This document shows positions 1 to 9,669 of a DNA stretch of 64,000 bases, one piece after another. Each line of letters opens with the position of its first letter. Within the stretch, counting starts at the first letter, position 1. The notes beneath the pieces were generated by a model. That model was given only the letters and a program-made list of their open reading frames with translations. It searched no databases and was not told the origin of the DNA. Origin of the DNA: an uncultured Alistipes sp. (lineage in GTDB: Bacteria > Bacteroidota > Bacteroidia > Bacteroidales > Rikenellaceae). The stretch is from positions 32,561-96,560 of the forward strand of contig CAAGGR010000040.1 of the NCBI GenBank assembly GCA_900769445.1, written 5' to 3'. The position numbers were made by a program, and so were the translations under genes.

Positions 1-179
1 TTGTAGTCGATATGGACTCCTATCCCCAACTCTCTACGCACGATACGTCGCCATGCAAGATGCTCCCTACGACGCTTCTCATTCTGAAAGCGCATCGCAG
101 AGGCCACATCCTCCGCCGCGATAAGTGCATCGCAACAGAGATATACCTTAGGCAACGCCTCGACAAAGAGATTAACCAT
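1..179 (-). CDS. 4'-phosphopantetheinyl transferase superfamily protein (N-terminal part)
   Basis: Only the first 59 codons lie in the window; the gene runs off the left edge. Such enzymes transfer phosphopantetheine from CoA to carrier proteins. The translation begins MVNLFVEALPKVYL and contains RRREHLAWRRIV at about residues 36-47, which fits the charged (R)REhLagR motif near the start of Sfp/AcpS-like PPTases. The ATG overlaps the gldE stop by 8 nt (ATGGTTAA), so the two are translationally coupled, and a PPTase beside gldE is common in Bacteroidetes. The metal-binding and catalytic part is outside the window, so the family call rests on this one motif and the context. Confidence 0.6.
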   Translation of the reverse strand, partial: MVNLFVEALPKVYLCCDALIAAEDVASAMRFQNEKRRREHLAWRRIVRRELGIGVHIDY

Positions 180-1458
180 CTACCTCGACCTTGATTTTAT
201 CTACACGGCGACCCTCCATCGTAGCAATGAAGAATTTCACACCGTGCGATTGCAACTCATCACCACGACGTGGCAAATCGCGCTTAAGCTCCATCATAAG
301 ACCTGCAAGGGTCTCTGCATGTCCCTCAACATCAGCAAAGGCATCCTCGTCGTAGCCAATAGCCCTTACAAACTCGCCAATATGTATCTTAGCATCAAAG
401 ATATAGGTGCGCTCGCCAATCTTCTCATAGAGCAACTCTTCGTCATCGTCGCTCTCATCGGTAATTTCGCCTACGACCTCCTCAAGAATATCCTCCAACG
501 AGATAAGACCCTGCGTAGCTCCATACTCATCTACCACGATGGCGATATGAATCTTCTTCTTTTGAAACTTCTTCAGAAGGTCATCAATCATCATATGCTC
601 ATGCACAAAGTATGGTTTGCGCAACAATTTCTGCCACTCGAAGTCCGAGGACTCGCCAATATATGGAAGCAAATCCTTGACATACAACACGCCACGCACA
701 TCATCCAAGTCGTCGCCATAGACCGGAATGCGCGAATAGCCAGTCTCAACAATAACCTTGCGCACCTCATCATAGGTTGTATCATACTCCAGACCCGTGA
801 TATCGACGCGCGAATGCATAATCTCCACCACCTCGGTCTGACCAAATGCCACGATGCCCGACAACATCTTCTGCTCCTCCTCCGAGCCAGTCTCGGTAAG
901 GTCAACAGCATCGGCTAGCTCCTCAATCGAGATTTCTGTATTACGCGTTGCAAGACGACTTACGCGGCTCGACGTGCGCATAAGGATAAACGCCAACGGA
1001 TAGACCAACCAACGTAGAAGCTTGAGTGGCAACGATATCAACGTACTCATCCTCACTGGGTTAGTCTGCGAAAAGACCTTTGGCATAATCTCGCCAAAGA
1101 GCAATAACAAAAATGTGATGACAACGGTGTTAAAGACAAACTCCCAAACACCGCTAAAGGTAAATATCTCGCCCACAAGCTGCGTTACAACGATAACCAA
1201 ACAGATATTCACCATATTGTTTGTTACAAGTATCGTGGCAAGCAACCTATCACGATTCGACAATAGGTCAAGCACACGCTTGGCAGCAATATCGCTTCGC
1301 GACTCCAACTCCTCGAGGTCTGAGCGCGTGAGCGAGAAGAATGCCACCTCCGAACCTGATGCCATCGCCGAGAGTAAGAGTAGCACAATAGCCATAATGC
1401 CAAAGAGAATGACATTAGCGATGGAGAAACTCTCGTTTATAATTATTGCAGCATCCAT
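172..1458 (-). CDS. gldE: GldE / CNNM-CorC family membrane protein with CBS pair
   Basis: 428 aa. The order is an N-terminal DUF21/CNNM membrane domain (hydrophobic segments about residues 15-35, 90-125 and 145-165), a CBS-domain pair (about 205-330) and a C-terminal CorC/HlyC transporter-associated domain (about 345-425). The family is linked to divalent-cation efflux; GldE is named for gliding in Flavobacterium but is conserved in non-gliding Bacteroidales. It starts 11 nt after the ftsZ stop and overlaps the downstream PPTase, so it is the distal part of the division cluster. The substrate cannot be read from the sequence. Confidence 0.85.
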   Translation of the reverse strand: MDAAIIINESFSIANVILFGIMAIVLLLLSAMASGSEVAFFSLTRSDLEELESRSDIAAKRVLDLLSNRDRLLATILVTNNMVNICLVIVVTQLVGEIFTFSGVWEFVFNTVVITFLLLLFGEIMPKVFSQTNPVRMSTLISLPLKLLRWLVYPLAFILMRTSSRVSRLATRNTEISIEELADAVDLTETGSEEEQKMLSGIVAFGQTEVVEIMHSRVDITGLEYDTTYDEVRKVIVETGYSRIPVYGDDLDDVRGVLYVKDLLPYIGESSDFEWQKLLRKPYFVHEHMMIDDLLKKFQKKKIHIAIVVDEYGATQGLISLEDILEEVVGEITDESDDDEELLYEKIGERTYIFDAKIHIGEFVRAIGYDEDAFADVEGHAETLAGLMMELKRDLPRRGDELQSHGVKFFIATMEGRRVDKIKVEVDG

Positions 1459-1469
1459 TCCTTAACCAT

Positions 1470-2837
1470 TTAGAACAATGAGCCACCTGCAGTCTCTGGC
1501 TCGCTCTCCTCCTGCACACGCTGAGATACAGGCTGGAACATTGTTGCAGGGACATTATCATTCTCATCCAAGAAACTCGCACCATGACGCACGTAGGCAG
1601 GCTTTACAACCTGCAAATCGATACTCTTATAACGGTCGCGCTGTGGATTTATGGTCTTAGGCTCCATCGGAGGCGTAACCTGAGGGCGCTTCTGCTCTGG
1701 CTTCTTCTCCTCGACCTCCTCCTTAGGCTCCGCATCAAATGGATCGACCTCCACATACTCGGTCTTAATCTGAAGTTTGTCGCCATCCTCAAAGCGTGTA
1801 GCAACAACCACAAGTTCTAACTCGTCATCCTTCAACGTATGCTTCTCGCTTGCACCCCAGATGATATCTGCCTGATGGATGATACCATCCTCATCGGTAT
1901 AGCTTGCGCTCTTCTGGATAAACTCCATAGCGATAGTTACATCATCTTGCGTAAGCTGGTTAAGATCGTTGACCGCAAAGCTTAGCAAAATCTCCTTAGC
2001 ACCTACGATATGATTATCGTCAAGCAACGACGACTCCAACGCCTTTTGCGCAGCCTCCAACGCACGATTCTCACCCGAGCCCTTAACCACAGACATATGC
2101 GCACGACCACTCTTGCGCATAACCTTATTCACATCGGCAAAGTCGACACGCACCAACGCAAACTCCACAGTAATAAGCTCTGCAATACCCTTTGTTGCCA
2201 TACCGAGAACATCATCCGCCTTGCCGAATGCCTCCTTCAATGGCAACTTACCATACATCGACCTCACACGCTCGTTGTCAATCACAAGCAACGAGTCTAC
2301 CCATGGGTTAAGGTCGTTCAAACCGCTCACAGCATTCTGGTAGCGACTTGGACCCTCCATACGTAGTGGCATAGTAACCACCGCAACCGTTAGAATACCC
2401 ATATCATGGGCAATCTTAGCAATTACAGGCGATGCACCAGTACCAGTACCACCACCCATACCCGCTGCGATAAAGAGCATCTTCACGTTCGATGTCTCAA
2501 GCAGGTTACGCAACTGCTCCTCAGTCTCAATAGCATACTTACGACCTTTAGCAGGGTCGTTACCAGCACCAAGACCTGGTCCCATCTGTATCTTATTACG
2601 TACAAGGCAGTTGTTTAGAGCCTGAGCATCGGTGTTACATACAACGAAATTAACACCCGCAATACCCAAATCCTGCATATGGTTCACTGCATTACCACCA
2701 GCACCACCAACGCCTATAACCATTATATTTGACTGGTAATCAATCTCCAAATCGGAGAGTTTACCATCCGACACCGCAACGACAAAGTCGTCAACACCCA
2801 TGCCAGCACCCCTATTTTCCATATCTGTCATACTCAT
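1470..2837 (-). CDS. ftsZ: Cell division GTPase FtsZ
   Basis: 455 aa. Tubulin-like GTPase that forms the cytokinetic ring. The nucleotide-binding GVGGAGGNAV lies at about residues 42-51 and the tubulin signature GGGTGTG at about 128-134; the T7-loop region FADVNKV lies further on. The globular core (to about residue 345) is followed by a linker rich in E, K and P and a C-terminal tail ending GGSLF, longer than in E. coli and usual for Bacteroidetes. The start leaves a 9-nt gap to the ftsA stop. Co-transcribed with ftsA and ftsQ, it would be recruited to the membrane by FtsA. Confidence 0.98.
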   Translation of the reverse strand: MSMTDMENRGAGMGVDDFVVAVSDGKLSDLEIDYQSNIMVIGVGGAGGNAVNHMQDLGIAGVNFVVCNTDAQALNNCLVRNKIQMGPGLGAGNDPAKGRKYAIETEEQLRNLLETSNVKMLFIAAGMGGGTGTGASPVIAKIAHDMGILTVAVVTMPLRMEGPSRYQNAVSGLNDLNPWVDSLLVIDNERVRSMYGKLPLKEAFGKADDVLGMATKGIAELITVEFALVRVDFADVNKVMRKSGRAHMSVVKGSGENRALEAAQKALESSLLDDNHIVGAKEILLSFAVNDLNQLTQDDVTIAMEFIQKSASYTDEDGIIHQADIIWGASEKHTLKDDELELVVVATRFEDGDKLQIKTEYVEVDPFDAEPKEEVEEKKPEQKRPQVTPPMEPKTINPQRDRYKSIDLQVVKPAYVRHGASFLDENDNVPATMFQPVSQRVQEESEPETAGGSLF

Positions 2838-2846
2838 CGTTCGCTA

Positions 2847-4370
2847 TTAGAAAGTGTACTCGTCATCCTTACCAGTGAACAACTCTGTAATCTTGTTCAT
2901 AAACTTGTTAAGGCGACCCTCCTTTGTCTTGCCACCATCAACCTCGATCTCAATCTCGCCCTCAGCCTCCGATGGTAGCTCAGGCTCTACAGCTCCAAGC
3001 GTTCCAGTCTCCACCACTGGCTCATCAGGCTTTGGTGTCGCTGGACGTGGCGTAATAACAGGACGTGGCGCACTCACACCACTCTGAGCGAAGCTACTCT
3101 CCGCAACATTACGACTATATGCATCGCCAAATGTTGGCTGCTGTGGCTGTGGGGCATGATATGATTGTTGTGGCTGCTGAGGACTCTGCATACGCATCGC
3201 TACAGCACACATACCGCGCTTAGCACCATACAACAACAACGACGCGATAGTAGCGTAGGCACGAGTAGTGATATGCTCACCCATGCTCTCGGTAAAGCCA
3301 TACTCTGGATATACCGAGCGGGCCTCCTCAACCTTAAGCTCACGCGCAAAGAGCTGCTCAATATTCTGCATCTCGGCACCGCCACCAGTAAGTAGCACCA
3401 ATGGAGAAAAGCGACTGCCACAACCAGCCTCCTTAATCTCCTTACGCACCCACTCGGCAATCTCAATCAAGCGCTCCTCGATAATCTTTGCAAGATTCTT
3501 GCGACGGATACTCTTGGCAGTACCCTTACGTGCATGTGGGAAGGTAATCTTGTCATCCATAGCAAGCTCCTGCACCGCAGAGCCATAGTTGACCTTCAAG
3601 GTCTCAACATAGCTGTTTGGAATACCGTAGGCACGAATATCGTTGTTGATAACACCAACACCTACAGGTATCGAGGCGAAGTAACGCATCTTACCGCTCT
3701 GCACAACAGTAACATCCGTAAGACCTGCACCAAGGTTGATAATAACTGCACCATCCTCCATATCATCCACCGTAGCCACGCCAAGGTGCGAAATCATAGC
3801 ATTAGGCACGAACTCCTTGATGGTGATATCCAACTTGTTAAGGCATATGCGCAAACGCTCACGCATCGTTCTATCCGAGAGGACAAAATTATATGTTGCC
3901 GAGAGTACATAACCATACTCGCCAATAGGCTCCTTAACAATCTTCTCGTCAACCTTATAGCTAAGTGGCTCCTTCGTGATAATCTCTTCGCGATCATCTG
4001 GGAGGTTTACACTCTGCATACGACGGTCAAGCTCCTCGATATCGCGCTCCGATATCTGGCTACAACCACTACCATTGTCATCACGAACGTAGACATGGTC
4101 TGTAACCTGCTCACAACGGATATAGTCGCCCGAGAGACCCACGTATGCCTCCGTAATCTTCAACCCGAGGCGCTCCTCCAAGCGCTCCTTTGCAGTGCGC
4201 ACAGCACGACCTACGGTCTCACTGTTGTCTACACGACCAGCAGTAATACCCTCAACAGGCTCTGTCGCGATACCCTTAATCTCTACACGACCATCCTCCT
4301 CAACAGCACCTACTGCTATCACTACATTTGCCGAGCCAACATCAATTGCTACAATTTGTTTACCTTTCAT
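2847..4370 (-). CDS. ftsA: Cell division actin-like protein FtsA
   Basis: 507 aa from the ATG at 4370, which gives MKGKQIVAIDVGSANVV, the usual FtsA/HSP70-actin phosphate-1 start; the frame is open 16 codons further but those would overlap ftsQ and have no family counterpart. FtsA tethers FtsZ to the membrane. The actin-fold core ends near residue 390. It is followed by a Gln/Pro-rich linker (about 395-450) and a C-terminal basic amphipathic helix (NKFMNKITELF), the expected membrane anchor. The 38-nt gap to ftsQ and 9-nt gap to ftsZ indicate one operon. Confidence 0.96.
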   Translation of the reverse strand: MKGKQIVAIDVGSANVVIAVGAVEEDGRVEIKGIATEPVEGITAGRVDNSETVGRAVRTAKERLEERLGLKITEAYVGLSGDYIRCEQVTDHVYVRDDNGSGCSQISERDIEELDRRMQSVNLPDDREEIITKEPLSYKVDEKIVKEPIGEYGYVLSATYNFVLSDRTMRERLRICLNKLDITIKEFVPNAMISHLGVATVDDMEDGAVIINLGAGLTDVTVVQSGKMRYFASIPVGVGVINNDIRAYGIPNSYVETLKVNYGSAVQELAMDDKITFPHARKGTAKSIRRKNLAKIIEERLIEIAEWVRKEIKEAGCGSRFSPLVLLTGGGAEMQNIEQLFARELKVEEARSVYPEYGFTESMGEHITTRAYATIASLLLYGAKRGMCAVAMRMQSPQQPQQSYHAPQPQQPTFGDAYSRNVAESSFAQSGVSAPRPVITPRPATPKPDEPVVETGTLGAVEPELPSEAEGEIEIEVDGGKTKEGRLNKFMNKITELFTGKDDEYTF

Positions 4371-4408
4371 CGTTGTATATTTTATCCTATTTATTCTCCA
4401 TATTTGGG

Positions 4409-5500
4409 CTATCTGCACACCACCTGACCGTCGTAGCGCAGGCTTATTTTGCTATACCTATCCCAGCCAATACGGCTAAGACCCTTGTCATAAAATCTAC
4501 GCAACGTAGCAAGCTTATGCTCCAAATTCTCGGTGGTACCGAGGTCTACAGTTACATCTGCCGAACGAGGGATGATAGCAAGCTGCAACGAACTACGCTT
4601 ATCTCCCGTAGCCACTATCTGCGCAACATCAGCATTGAGGAAGTCATCCGCAAGGATATGGTGTATCATCGCCACCATAGCATCAAACTCCTCTGCCTGA
4701 CGACATAACTGACGCTTTGTATTCAACGTCTCCTCCACAGCGCGCTCTATGGCGGCAATATCCTCATTTATCATGCGGCGGTTAATACTATGCGTCTCGG
4801 TAGCATCGCTAAGGCGCTCCTTATAATCCTTCTCGAGTATCGCATGCTTCTCCTTCGAGTCGAAGATGCTACGTTTAGGCGCACTACGTTTAACTTCTCT
4901 TAGCGCACGATTATTCTCAATATGTCGTTTGTAGTGTGGCACCTTTGCCTCCTCCAACTGCGCCACAAAGCGATCTAACGAGGCTATCGAGTCGCGAACT
5001 ATCGACGCCACACAGCCCGCATATCGGCTATCGAAGAGTGGAACATAATCGCCCGTAATAACCTTTACATGCGCAGCATTGCAACCCTTAGCAGGCAAGA
5101 CATAGCCATCTGTGGTAAGATAGATGTCGTAGCCCGAGATACGCAGACGCGCAATAGGCTCTCGCTGCTCGATATCAATCTTCACCCTGCCATCATAACC
5201 AAGATAGGCATTCACCTTAGCCACAGCGCTATGTGCCGCAACAACACTCTCAATCGATGCGATATCAACCTTCGAGAGAATAGAGCCGTCTGGATGTAGT
5301 CCCTGCTCCTTAAGCCAGATATTTATATCCTCCGACGAGATTAGCGGATTGCTACCACCACCCTTAACCTCGATATCAGTGCCACTTACCAATGCCGAAT
5401 CTCGATGACCCTTTGATAGCATACCCGCCCACACGACCGTTGCTATGAGCATCGCCCATAGCGCCATATGTGCCAAGTATGTTGCTATCTTTTTGAACAT
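4409..5500 (-). CDS. ftsQ: Cell division protein FtsQ with enlarged charged insert
   Basis: 363 aa. Divisome bitopic protein: short cytoplasmic start, one membrane segment at about residues 10-28, then a periplasmic POTRA/FtsQ region (about 45-180) and a conserved end (FYDKGL at about 336-341, then GWDRYSKISLRY). Between about residues 185 and 272 there is a charged, probably helical insert rich in K, R and E. It makes the protein about 90 residues longer than the FtsQ proteins I know from the phylum. The gene begins 2 nt after the murC stop and precedes ftsA, the standard order. Function is assigned from synteny and the two ends; the insert's role is unknown. Confidence 0.88.
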   Translation of the reverse strand: MFKKIATYLAHMALWAMLIATVVWAGMLSKGHRDSALVSGTDIEVKGGGSNPLISSEDINIWLKEQGLHPDGSILSKVDIASIESVVAAHSAVAKVNAYLGYDGRVKIDIEQREPIARLRISGYDIYLTTDGYVLPAKGCNAAHVKVITGDYVPLFDSRYAGCVASIVRDSIASLDRFVAQLEEAKVPHYKRHIENNRALREVKRSAPKRSIFDSKEKHAILEKDYKERLSDATETHSINRRMINEDIAAIERAVEETLNTKRQLCRQAEEFDAMVAMIHHILADDFLNADVAQIVATGDKRSSLQLAIIPRSADVTVDLGTTENLEHKLATLRRFYDKGLSRIGWDRYSKISLRYDGQVVCR

Positions 5501-5502
5501 CC

Positions 5503-6900
5503 CTATCTACATTTTGCACTTATAACCTTAGCTACATCAGCGCATACAACATCGATATTGCCCGCTCCAAAGGTTACCGTAACATCGGTATCTTCACGCT
5601 TAAGATACTCCACCACATTATCGCGCTCCACAAGCTCCCACTCTGCGGTTATATCCCTACCTATAAGCTCCGATGTAACACCCTCGATAGGCAACTCACG
5701 CGCAGGGTAGATAGGCACCATAACCACCTTATCAGCCTCCGACAACACCTCGGCAAACTCCTTCGCGAAGTCGCGCGTACGGGTGTATAGATGGGGCTGA
5801 AATACAGCTACCAACCTGCGACCAGGGAATATTCCGCGTAGCGATGTAATCGTAGCGCGCAACTCCTCTGGATGGTGAGCATAATCGTCGATATATACCT
5901 GCTCTGGGGTGTTCACATAGACCTCCATGCGACGCTTCACACCCTCAAACTCACGCAACGCCTTGCGTAGCTTATCATAGTCAAGGCTCTTACCCTCAAT
6001 CTTTGCGGCGCACCACAACATTGCCACCGCAGCGATAGAGTTCTCGATATGCACCTTACCCAAGATACCGAGCATGCAGCCCTCTACACGACCATCTGGA
6101 AGAACAATATCATAGTTGTAATATCCACCCTCCTGGAGTGTGATATTCTCAGCGTGGAAGTCGCCACCAGCATCGCACGAATAGCGATACAACATACGCT
6201 CCGTCGCATCGAACTTAAGATCGACCCCCTGCTTAAGAATCAGCGCACCGCCAGGCTTTATCTGCGAGGCAAACTGCTCGAATGCCTCAACCATAGCCTC
6301 TGGTGTTCCGTAGATATCGAGGTGGTCGGCATCAGTAGCTGTAATAACCGCCACATCGGGATATAGGCGCAAGAAGGAGCGGTCATACTCATCAGCCTCA
6401 ACAACAAGTCTACGACCCTCGCCCAAAACAAGGTTTGAGTTGAAGTTACGCGATATGCCTCCAAGGAAAGCACTACCCTCCTCCGCCACAGCATGGTTAA
6501 GCCATGATGCAAGTGTCGAGGTGGTAGTCTTGCCATGCGTACCTGCAACAGCCATAACGCACTTACCCTCGCTCAACACACCGAGCATCTGCGAACGCTT
6601 CTCGATAGTGAAGCCCTGCTCCCTAAACCACGCCCACTCCTTATGGTTCGATGGGATGGCTGGAGTCAACACCACAAGTGTACTCTCTGCCACACGCATA
6701 TCCTCAGGGATAAGATTTACATCATCCTCGTAGTGTACCAATGCACCCTCACTCTCCAACGCCCTTGTTAGTGGTGTTGCTGTAAGGTCATAGCCCGCCA
6801 CACGATAACCCTCATGGAGGAAGTAGCGCGCCAAAGCACTCATACCGATACCTCCAATACCGAGAAAGTATATATTTTCGTAGTTACGCTTCATCCTCAT
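5503..6900 (-). CDS. murC: UDP-N-acetylmuramate--L-alanine ligase
   Basis: 465 aa. Cytoplasmic ATP-dependent ligase adding L-Ala to UDP-MurNAc, the first peptide step of peptidoglycan synthesis. N-terminal UDP-binding Rossmann motif FLGIGGIGMSALA (about 12-24), P-loop GTHGKTTTSTL (120-130), and further Mur-ligase motifs DDYAHHPEE and FQPHLYTRTRDF. Length is normal for MurC. The second Met (MKRNYEN) is an alternative start 6 nt downstream. It lies 6 nt after murG and 2 nt before ftsQ. Confidence 0.97.
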   Translation of the reverse strand: MRMKRNYENIYFLGIGGIGMSALARYFLHEGYRVAGYDLTATPLTRALESEGALVHYEDDVNLIPEDMRVAESTLVVLTPAIPSNHKEWAWFREQGFTIEKRSQMLGVLSEGKCVMAVAGTHGKTTTSTLASWLNHAVAEEGSAFLGGISRNFNSNLVLGEGRRLVVEADEYDRSFLRLYPDVAVITATDADHLDIYGTPEAMVEAFEQFASQIKPGGALILKQGVDLKFDATERMLYRYSCDAGGDFHAENITLQEGGYYNYDIVLPDGRVEGCMLGILGKVHIENSIAAVAMLWCAAKIEGKSLDYDKLRKALREFEGVKRRMEVYVNTPEQVYIDDYAHHPEELRATITSLRGIFPGRRLVAVFQPHLYTRTRDFAKEFAEVLSEADKVVMVPIYPARELPIEGVTSELIGRDITAEWELVERDNVVEYLKREDTDVTVTFGAGNIDVVCADVAKVISAKCR

Positions 6901-6906
6901 TCTCTG

Positions 6907-8013
6907 TTATAGTCCTTTATTTAAGACCTTCTCCACCTCTGCCACCACTCTATCCGCAGCATCCGAGATTGCAAGTGATGCTATATTTGCCGATAGGCGC
7001 TCCAAGCGCTCAGCGTCGCCCGCTAAGGCTACTGCCTCCGCCATACCGCGCTGCACAGCCTCGCTATCACGCACCATCTCCGCAGCTCCCTTCTGCACAA
7101 GCGCCATAGCATTCATGGTTTGATGATCCTCCGCCACATTTGGCGATGGAACAAATATCGTAGGCTTAGCCACCAAGCATAGCTCCGACACGGTGCAAGC
7201 ACCGCTACGCGAGATTACCACGTCGGCAGCAGCATAGGCATAGTCCATACGCTCGATAAAGGCACCCTGCCAGATATTCTTCGTAGGATGCGCTCGCAAG
7301 AACTCCTGCATCTCGCGCTCGTAAAACTTGCCCGTCTGCCAAATAACCTGCACTGGAGCCTCGCCATCAAGGGTTACAATCCACGCCTTCATCATCTCGT
7401 TCAAAGTACGCGTACCAAGTGAGCCACCCACAACCAACACTACAGGCATCGACTCGTTAAGTCCATAGAAACTTAATGCCTCAGCCCTATTTCCCGCATC
7501 GGCAACAAAGCGACCACGCAACGGATTTCCTGTCATCACAATTCGCTCCTTAGGGAAGAATCGCTCCATACCATCATACGCCACGCATATACTCTTTGCA
7601 CGTTTCGAGAGGAGTTTATTCGTTAGTCCTGCATAGGAGTTCTGCTCCTGGATAATGGTTGGCACACCCATACGCTGCGCCGACCACAATACTGGCGCTG
7701 AGGCGTAACCACCAAAGCCCACGACTACATCCGCCTTGAACTCACGAATGATACGTTTCGCACGACGCAAGCTCGCCATAACCTTAAATGGCAACAGAAG
7801 ATTTTTTAGCGTAAACTTACGCTGCAAACCCGCCACTGGAAGACCCTTAATCTCATACCCCAACGCTGGAATCTTCTCCATCTCCATCTTACCCTCTGCA
7901 CCCACAAAGAGTATCTCCACACGAGACCCATATTTACGCTTCAAAGCCTCGGCCACCGAAACCGCAGGATAGATATGTCCACCTGTACCACCACCAGATA
8001 AGATTACTCGCAT
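6907..8013 (-). CDS. murG: UDP-GlcNAc:lipid-pyrophosphoryl-MurNAc-pentapeptide GlcNAc transferase
   Basis: 368 aa from the ATG at 8013 (MRVILSGGGTGGHIYPA), which puts the glycine-rich loop at residues 7-12 as in other MurG proteins. The frame is open 8 codons further upstream but that extension (MPNKIERI) is not family-like. MurG makes lipid II from lipid I on the inner face of the membrane. Acceptor-side motif GGYASAP and donor-side motifs GGSLGTRTLNE and QTGKFYE are visible. First gene of the minus-strand cluster within this window; whether the promoter lies in the divergent gap to the GH5 gene cannot be decided. Confidence 0.96.
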   Translation of the reverse strand: MRVILSGGGTGGHIYPAVSVAEALKRKYGSRVEILFVGAEGKMEMEKIPALGYEIKGLPVAGLQRKFTLKNLLLPFKVMASLRRAKRIIREFKADVVVGFGGYASAPVLWSAQRMGVPTIIQEQNSYAGLTNKLLSKRAKSICVAYDGMERFFPKERIVMTGNPLRGRFVADAGNRAEALSFYGLNESMPVVLVVGGSLGTRTLNEMMKAWIVTLDGEAPVQVIWQTGKFYEREMQEFLRAHPTKNIWQGAFIERMDYAYAAADVVISRSGACTVSELCLVAKPTIFVPSPNVAEDHQTMNAMALVQKGAAEMVRDSEAVQRGMAEAVALAGDAERLERLSANIASLAISDAADRVVAEVEKVLNKGL

Positions 8014-8222
8014 TATTCGCTCTATTTTATTGGGCATAAACCGCCCATTATTTACACTCTAACAAATTGTCATACAACAACTTACAACCTAACACCCACA
8101 AGTTAGGTTATATGTACGCAATTTCACTCTACAAAAATACACAATCCGCACTAATTTTACAAATCTAACACACCTTTTTTAGGCTCTTTTTGGGCATCGT
8201 TTTTCTTCTCAGATTTTTTTGT

Positions 8223-8230
8223 TATTTTTG
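8223..8230 (+). promoter_or_regulatory. -7 promoter box for the GH5 lipoprotein gene
   Basis: TATTTTTG matches the Bacteroidetes -7 consensus TAnnTTTG and lies 48 nt before the ATG at 8278. Only a weak T-rich -33 region is present about 19 bp upstream. Confidence 0.55.
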
Positions 8231-8277
8231 CACTGTGTAACACAGCACATTAGACTAAAATAAAAAACTATAGACAA

Positions 8278-9600
8278 ATGAAGAGATTTACAATTTTGTG
8301 GTGCGCTGTTGCGATTGTGCTTATGGCCTTAGGATGCTCTCCTAAGGGCAACAATGCTGATACTAAGCGTTTTATAACTGTCAAGAATGGACAGTTTATG
8401 CGCAATGGCGAGCCTTATTACTTCGTGGGTACAAACTTCTGGTATGGCGCAATCCTCGGCTCTGAGGGCGAAGGTGGCAACCGCGAGCGTCTTTGCAAGG
8501 AGTTGGACTTTATGAAGGATAACGGTATCGACAATCTCCGCATCCTTGTTGGTGGCGAGGGCGAGAATGGACTCCTCGGAAAGATTGAGCCAAACCTTCA
8601 GCCAGAGCCTGGCGTATATAACGACGAGGTATTAGCGGGCTTGGACTTCCTAATGATGGAGCTTGGCAAGCGCAATATGACCGCAGTATTGTACTTCAAC
8701 AATGCTTGGGAGTGGAGCGGTGGCTACACTCAGTATGTGGCGTGGGCAAACGAGACTCCTGTGCTTGTGCCTCGCGTGGATGGTTGGTTCTCATATAACA
8801 CCTTCGCTGGTGAGTTCGTACGCAACGAGCGCGCAAAGCAAATCTTCTACGACCACGTAAAGTATATCGTATCGCGTACAAACCGCTATACTGGCATCAA
8901 GTATATCGACGACCCAGCGATCTTCTCTTGGCAGATTTCTAATGAGCCTCGCGCCTTTAGTAGCAAGGAGATTGACAATAAAGAGGCCTTTGCCGAGTGG
9001 CTTGCAACATCGGCGAAACTCATCCGCTCGCTCGACCCTAACCATATGATTTCCACGGGTTCTGAGGGTTATTACGGTTGTGAATGGGATATGGATTTGT
9101 GCGAGAAGATACACGCCATCGACGAGATTTCGTATATCAACTGCCATGTCTGGCCATATAACTGGAAGTGGTTGCGTGGCGACAAGATGCGCGAGGATTT
9201 AGAGCAGTCGTGCGCCTATACCGAGGAGTATATCGATATGCACCTTGAGTTAGGTCGCAAGATTAACAAGCCTGTTGTAGTTGAGGAGTTTGGTATGCCA
9301 CGCGACAATATGGACTTCCGCAAGGGTAGCCCTGTCATCTGCCGCGATTTGTACTACACCTTTGTATTTGACCTCATTGTTAAGGCTAAGCAGCAGAGAG
9401 ATGTATTTGCTGGTTGCAACTTCTGGAGTTGGGGTGGCTACGCCCAGACCAACGTCGAGGATCACGAGTATTGGGCTAAGGGCGACGACTATACTGGCGA
9501 CCCTGCGCAGGAGCAGCAAGGTCTAAACTCAATCTTCGTGGAGGACGACTCAACAATGCGCATCATCCGCGAGACAAATATCCAGCTCGGAAATTTATAA
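8278..9600 (+). CDS. Glycoside hydrolase family 5-like lipoprotein (mannanase type)
   Basis: 440 aa. N-terminal lipoprotein signal with lipobox MALGC (Cys at about residue 20), so probably exported and lipidated. The rest is one GH5-like (beta/alpha)8 domain: substrate-side FVGTNFWYG near residue 50, acid/base Glu223 in ISNEPR, and nucleophile Glu337 in VEEFGMP. The pattern is closest to GH5_7 beta-1,4-mannanases, so a mannan or mannoside substrate is likely, but specificity is inference. It is monocistronic between its own promoter and a strong terminator, with no SusC/SusD pair nearby, so it is not part of a recognisable polysaccharide-utilisation locus here. Confidence 0.85.
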   Translation: MKRFTILWCAVAIVLMALGCSPKGNNADTKRFITVKNGQFMRNGEPYYFVGTNFWYGAILGSEGEGGNRERLCKELDFMKDNGIDNLRILVGGEGENGLLGKIEPNLQPEPGVYNDEVLAGLDFLMMELGKRNMTAVLYFNNAWEWSGGYTQYVAWANETPVLVPRVDGWFSYNTFAGEFVRNERAKQIFYDHVKYIVSRTNRYTGIKYIDDPAIFSWQISNEPRAFSSKEIDNKEAFAEWLATSAKLIRSLDPNHMISTGSEGYYGCEWDMDLCEKIHAIDEISYINCHVWPYNWKWLRGDKMREDLEQSCAYTEEYIDMHLELGRKINKPVVVEEFGMPRDNMDFRKGSPVICRDLYYTFVFDLIVKAKQQRDVFAGCNFWSWGGYAQTNVEDHEYWAKGDDYTGDPAQEQQGLNSIFVEDDSTMRIIRETNIQLGNL

Positions 9601-9616
9601 ACAACTGATATACAAT

Positions 9617-9655
9617 AAAAGACCACTCAGAAAGTTTGTCTGAGTGGTCTTTTTA
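9617..9655. terminator. Bidirectional intrinsic terminator between the GH5 gene and polA
   Basis: A perfect 15-bp inverted repeat (9617-9631 with 9639-9653) with a 7-nt loop ends in T-runs in both directions. It serves the convergent GH5 (+) and polA (-) genes. Confidence 0.9.
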
Positions 9656-9669
9656 TTTTATCATTTATC

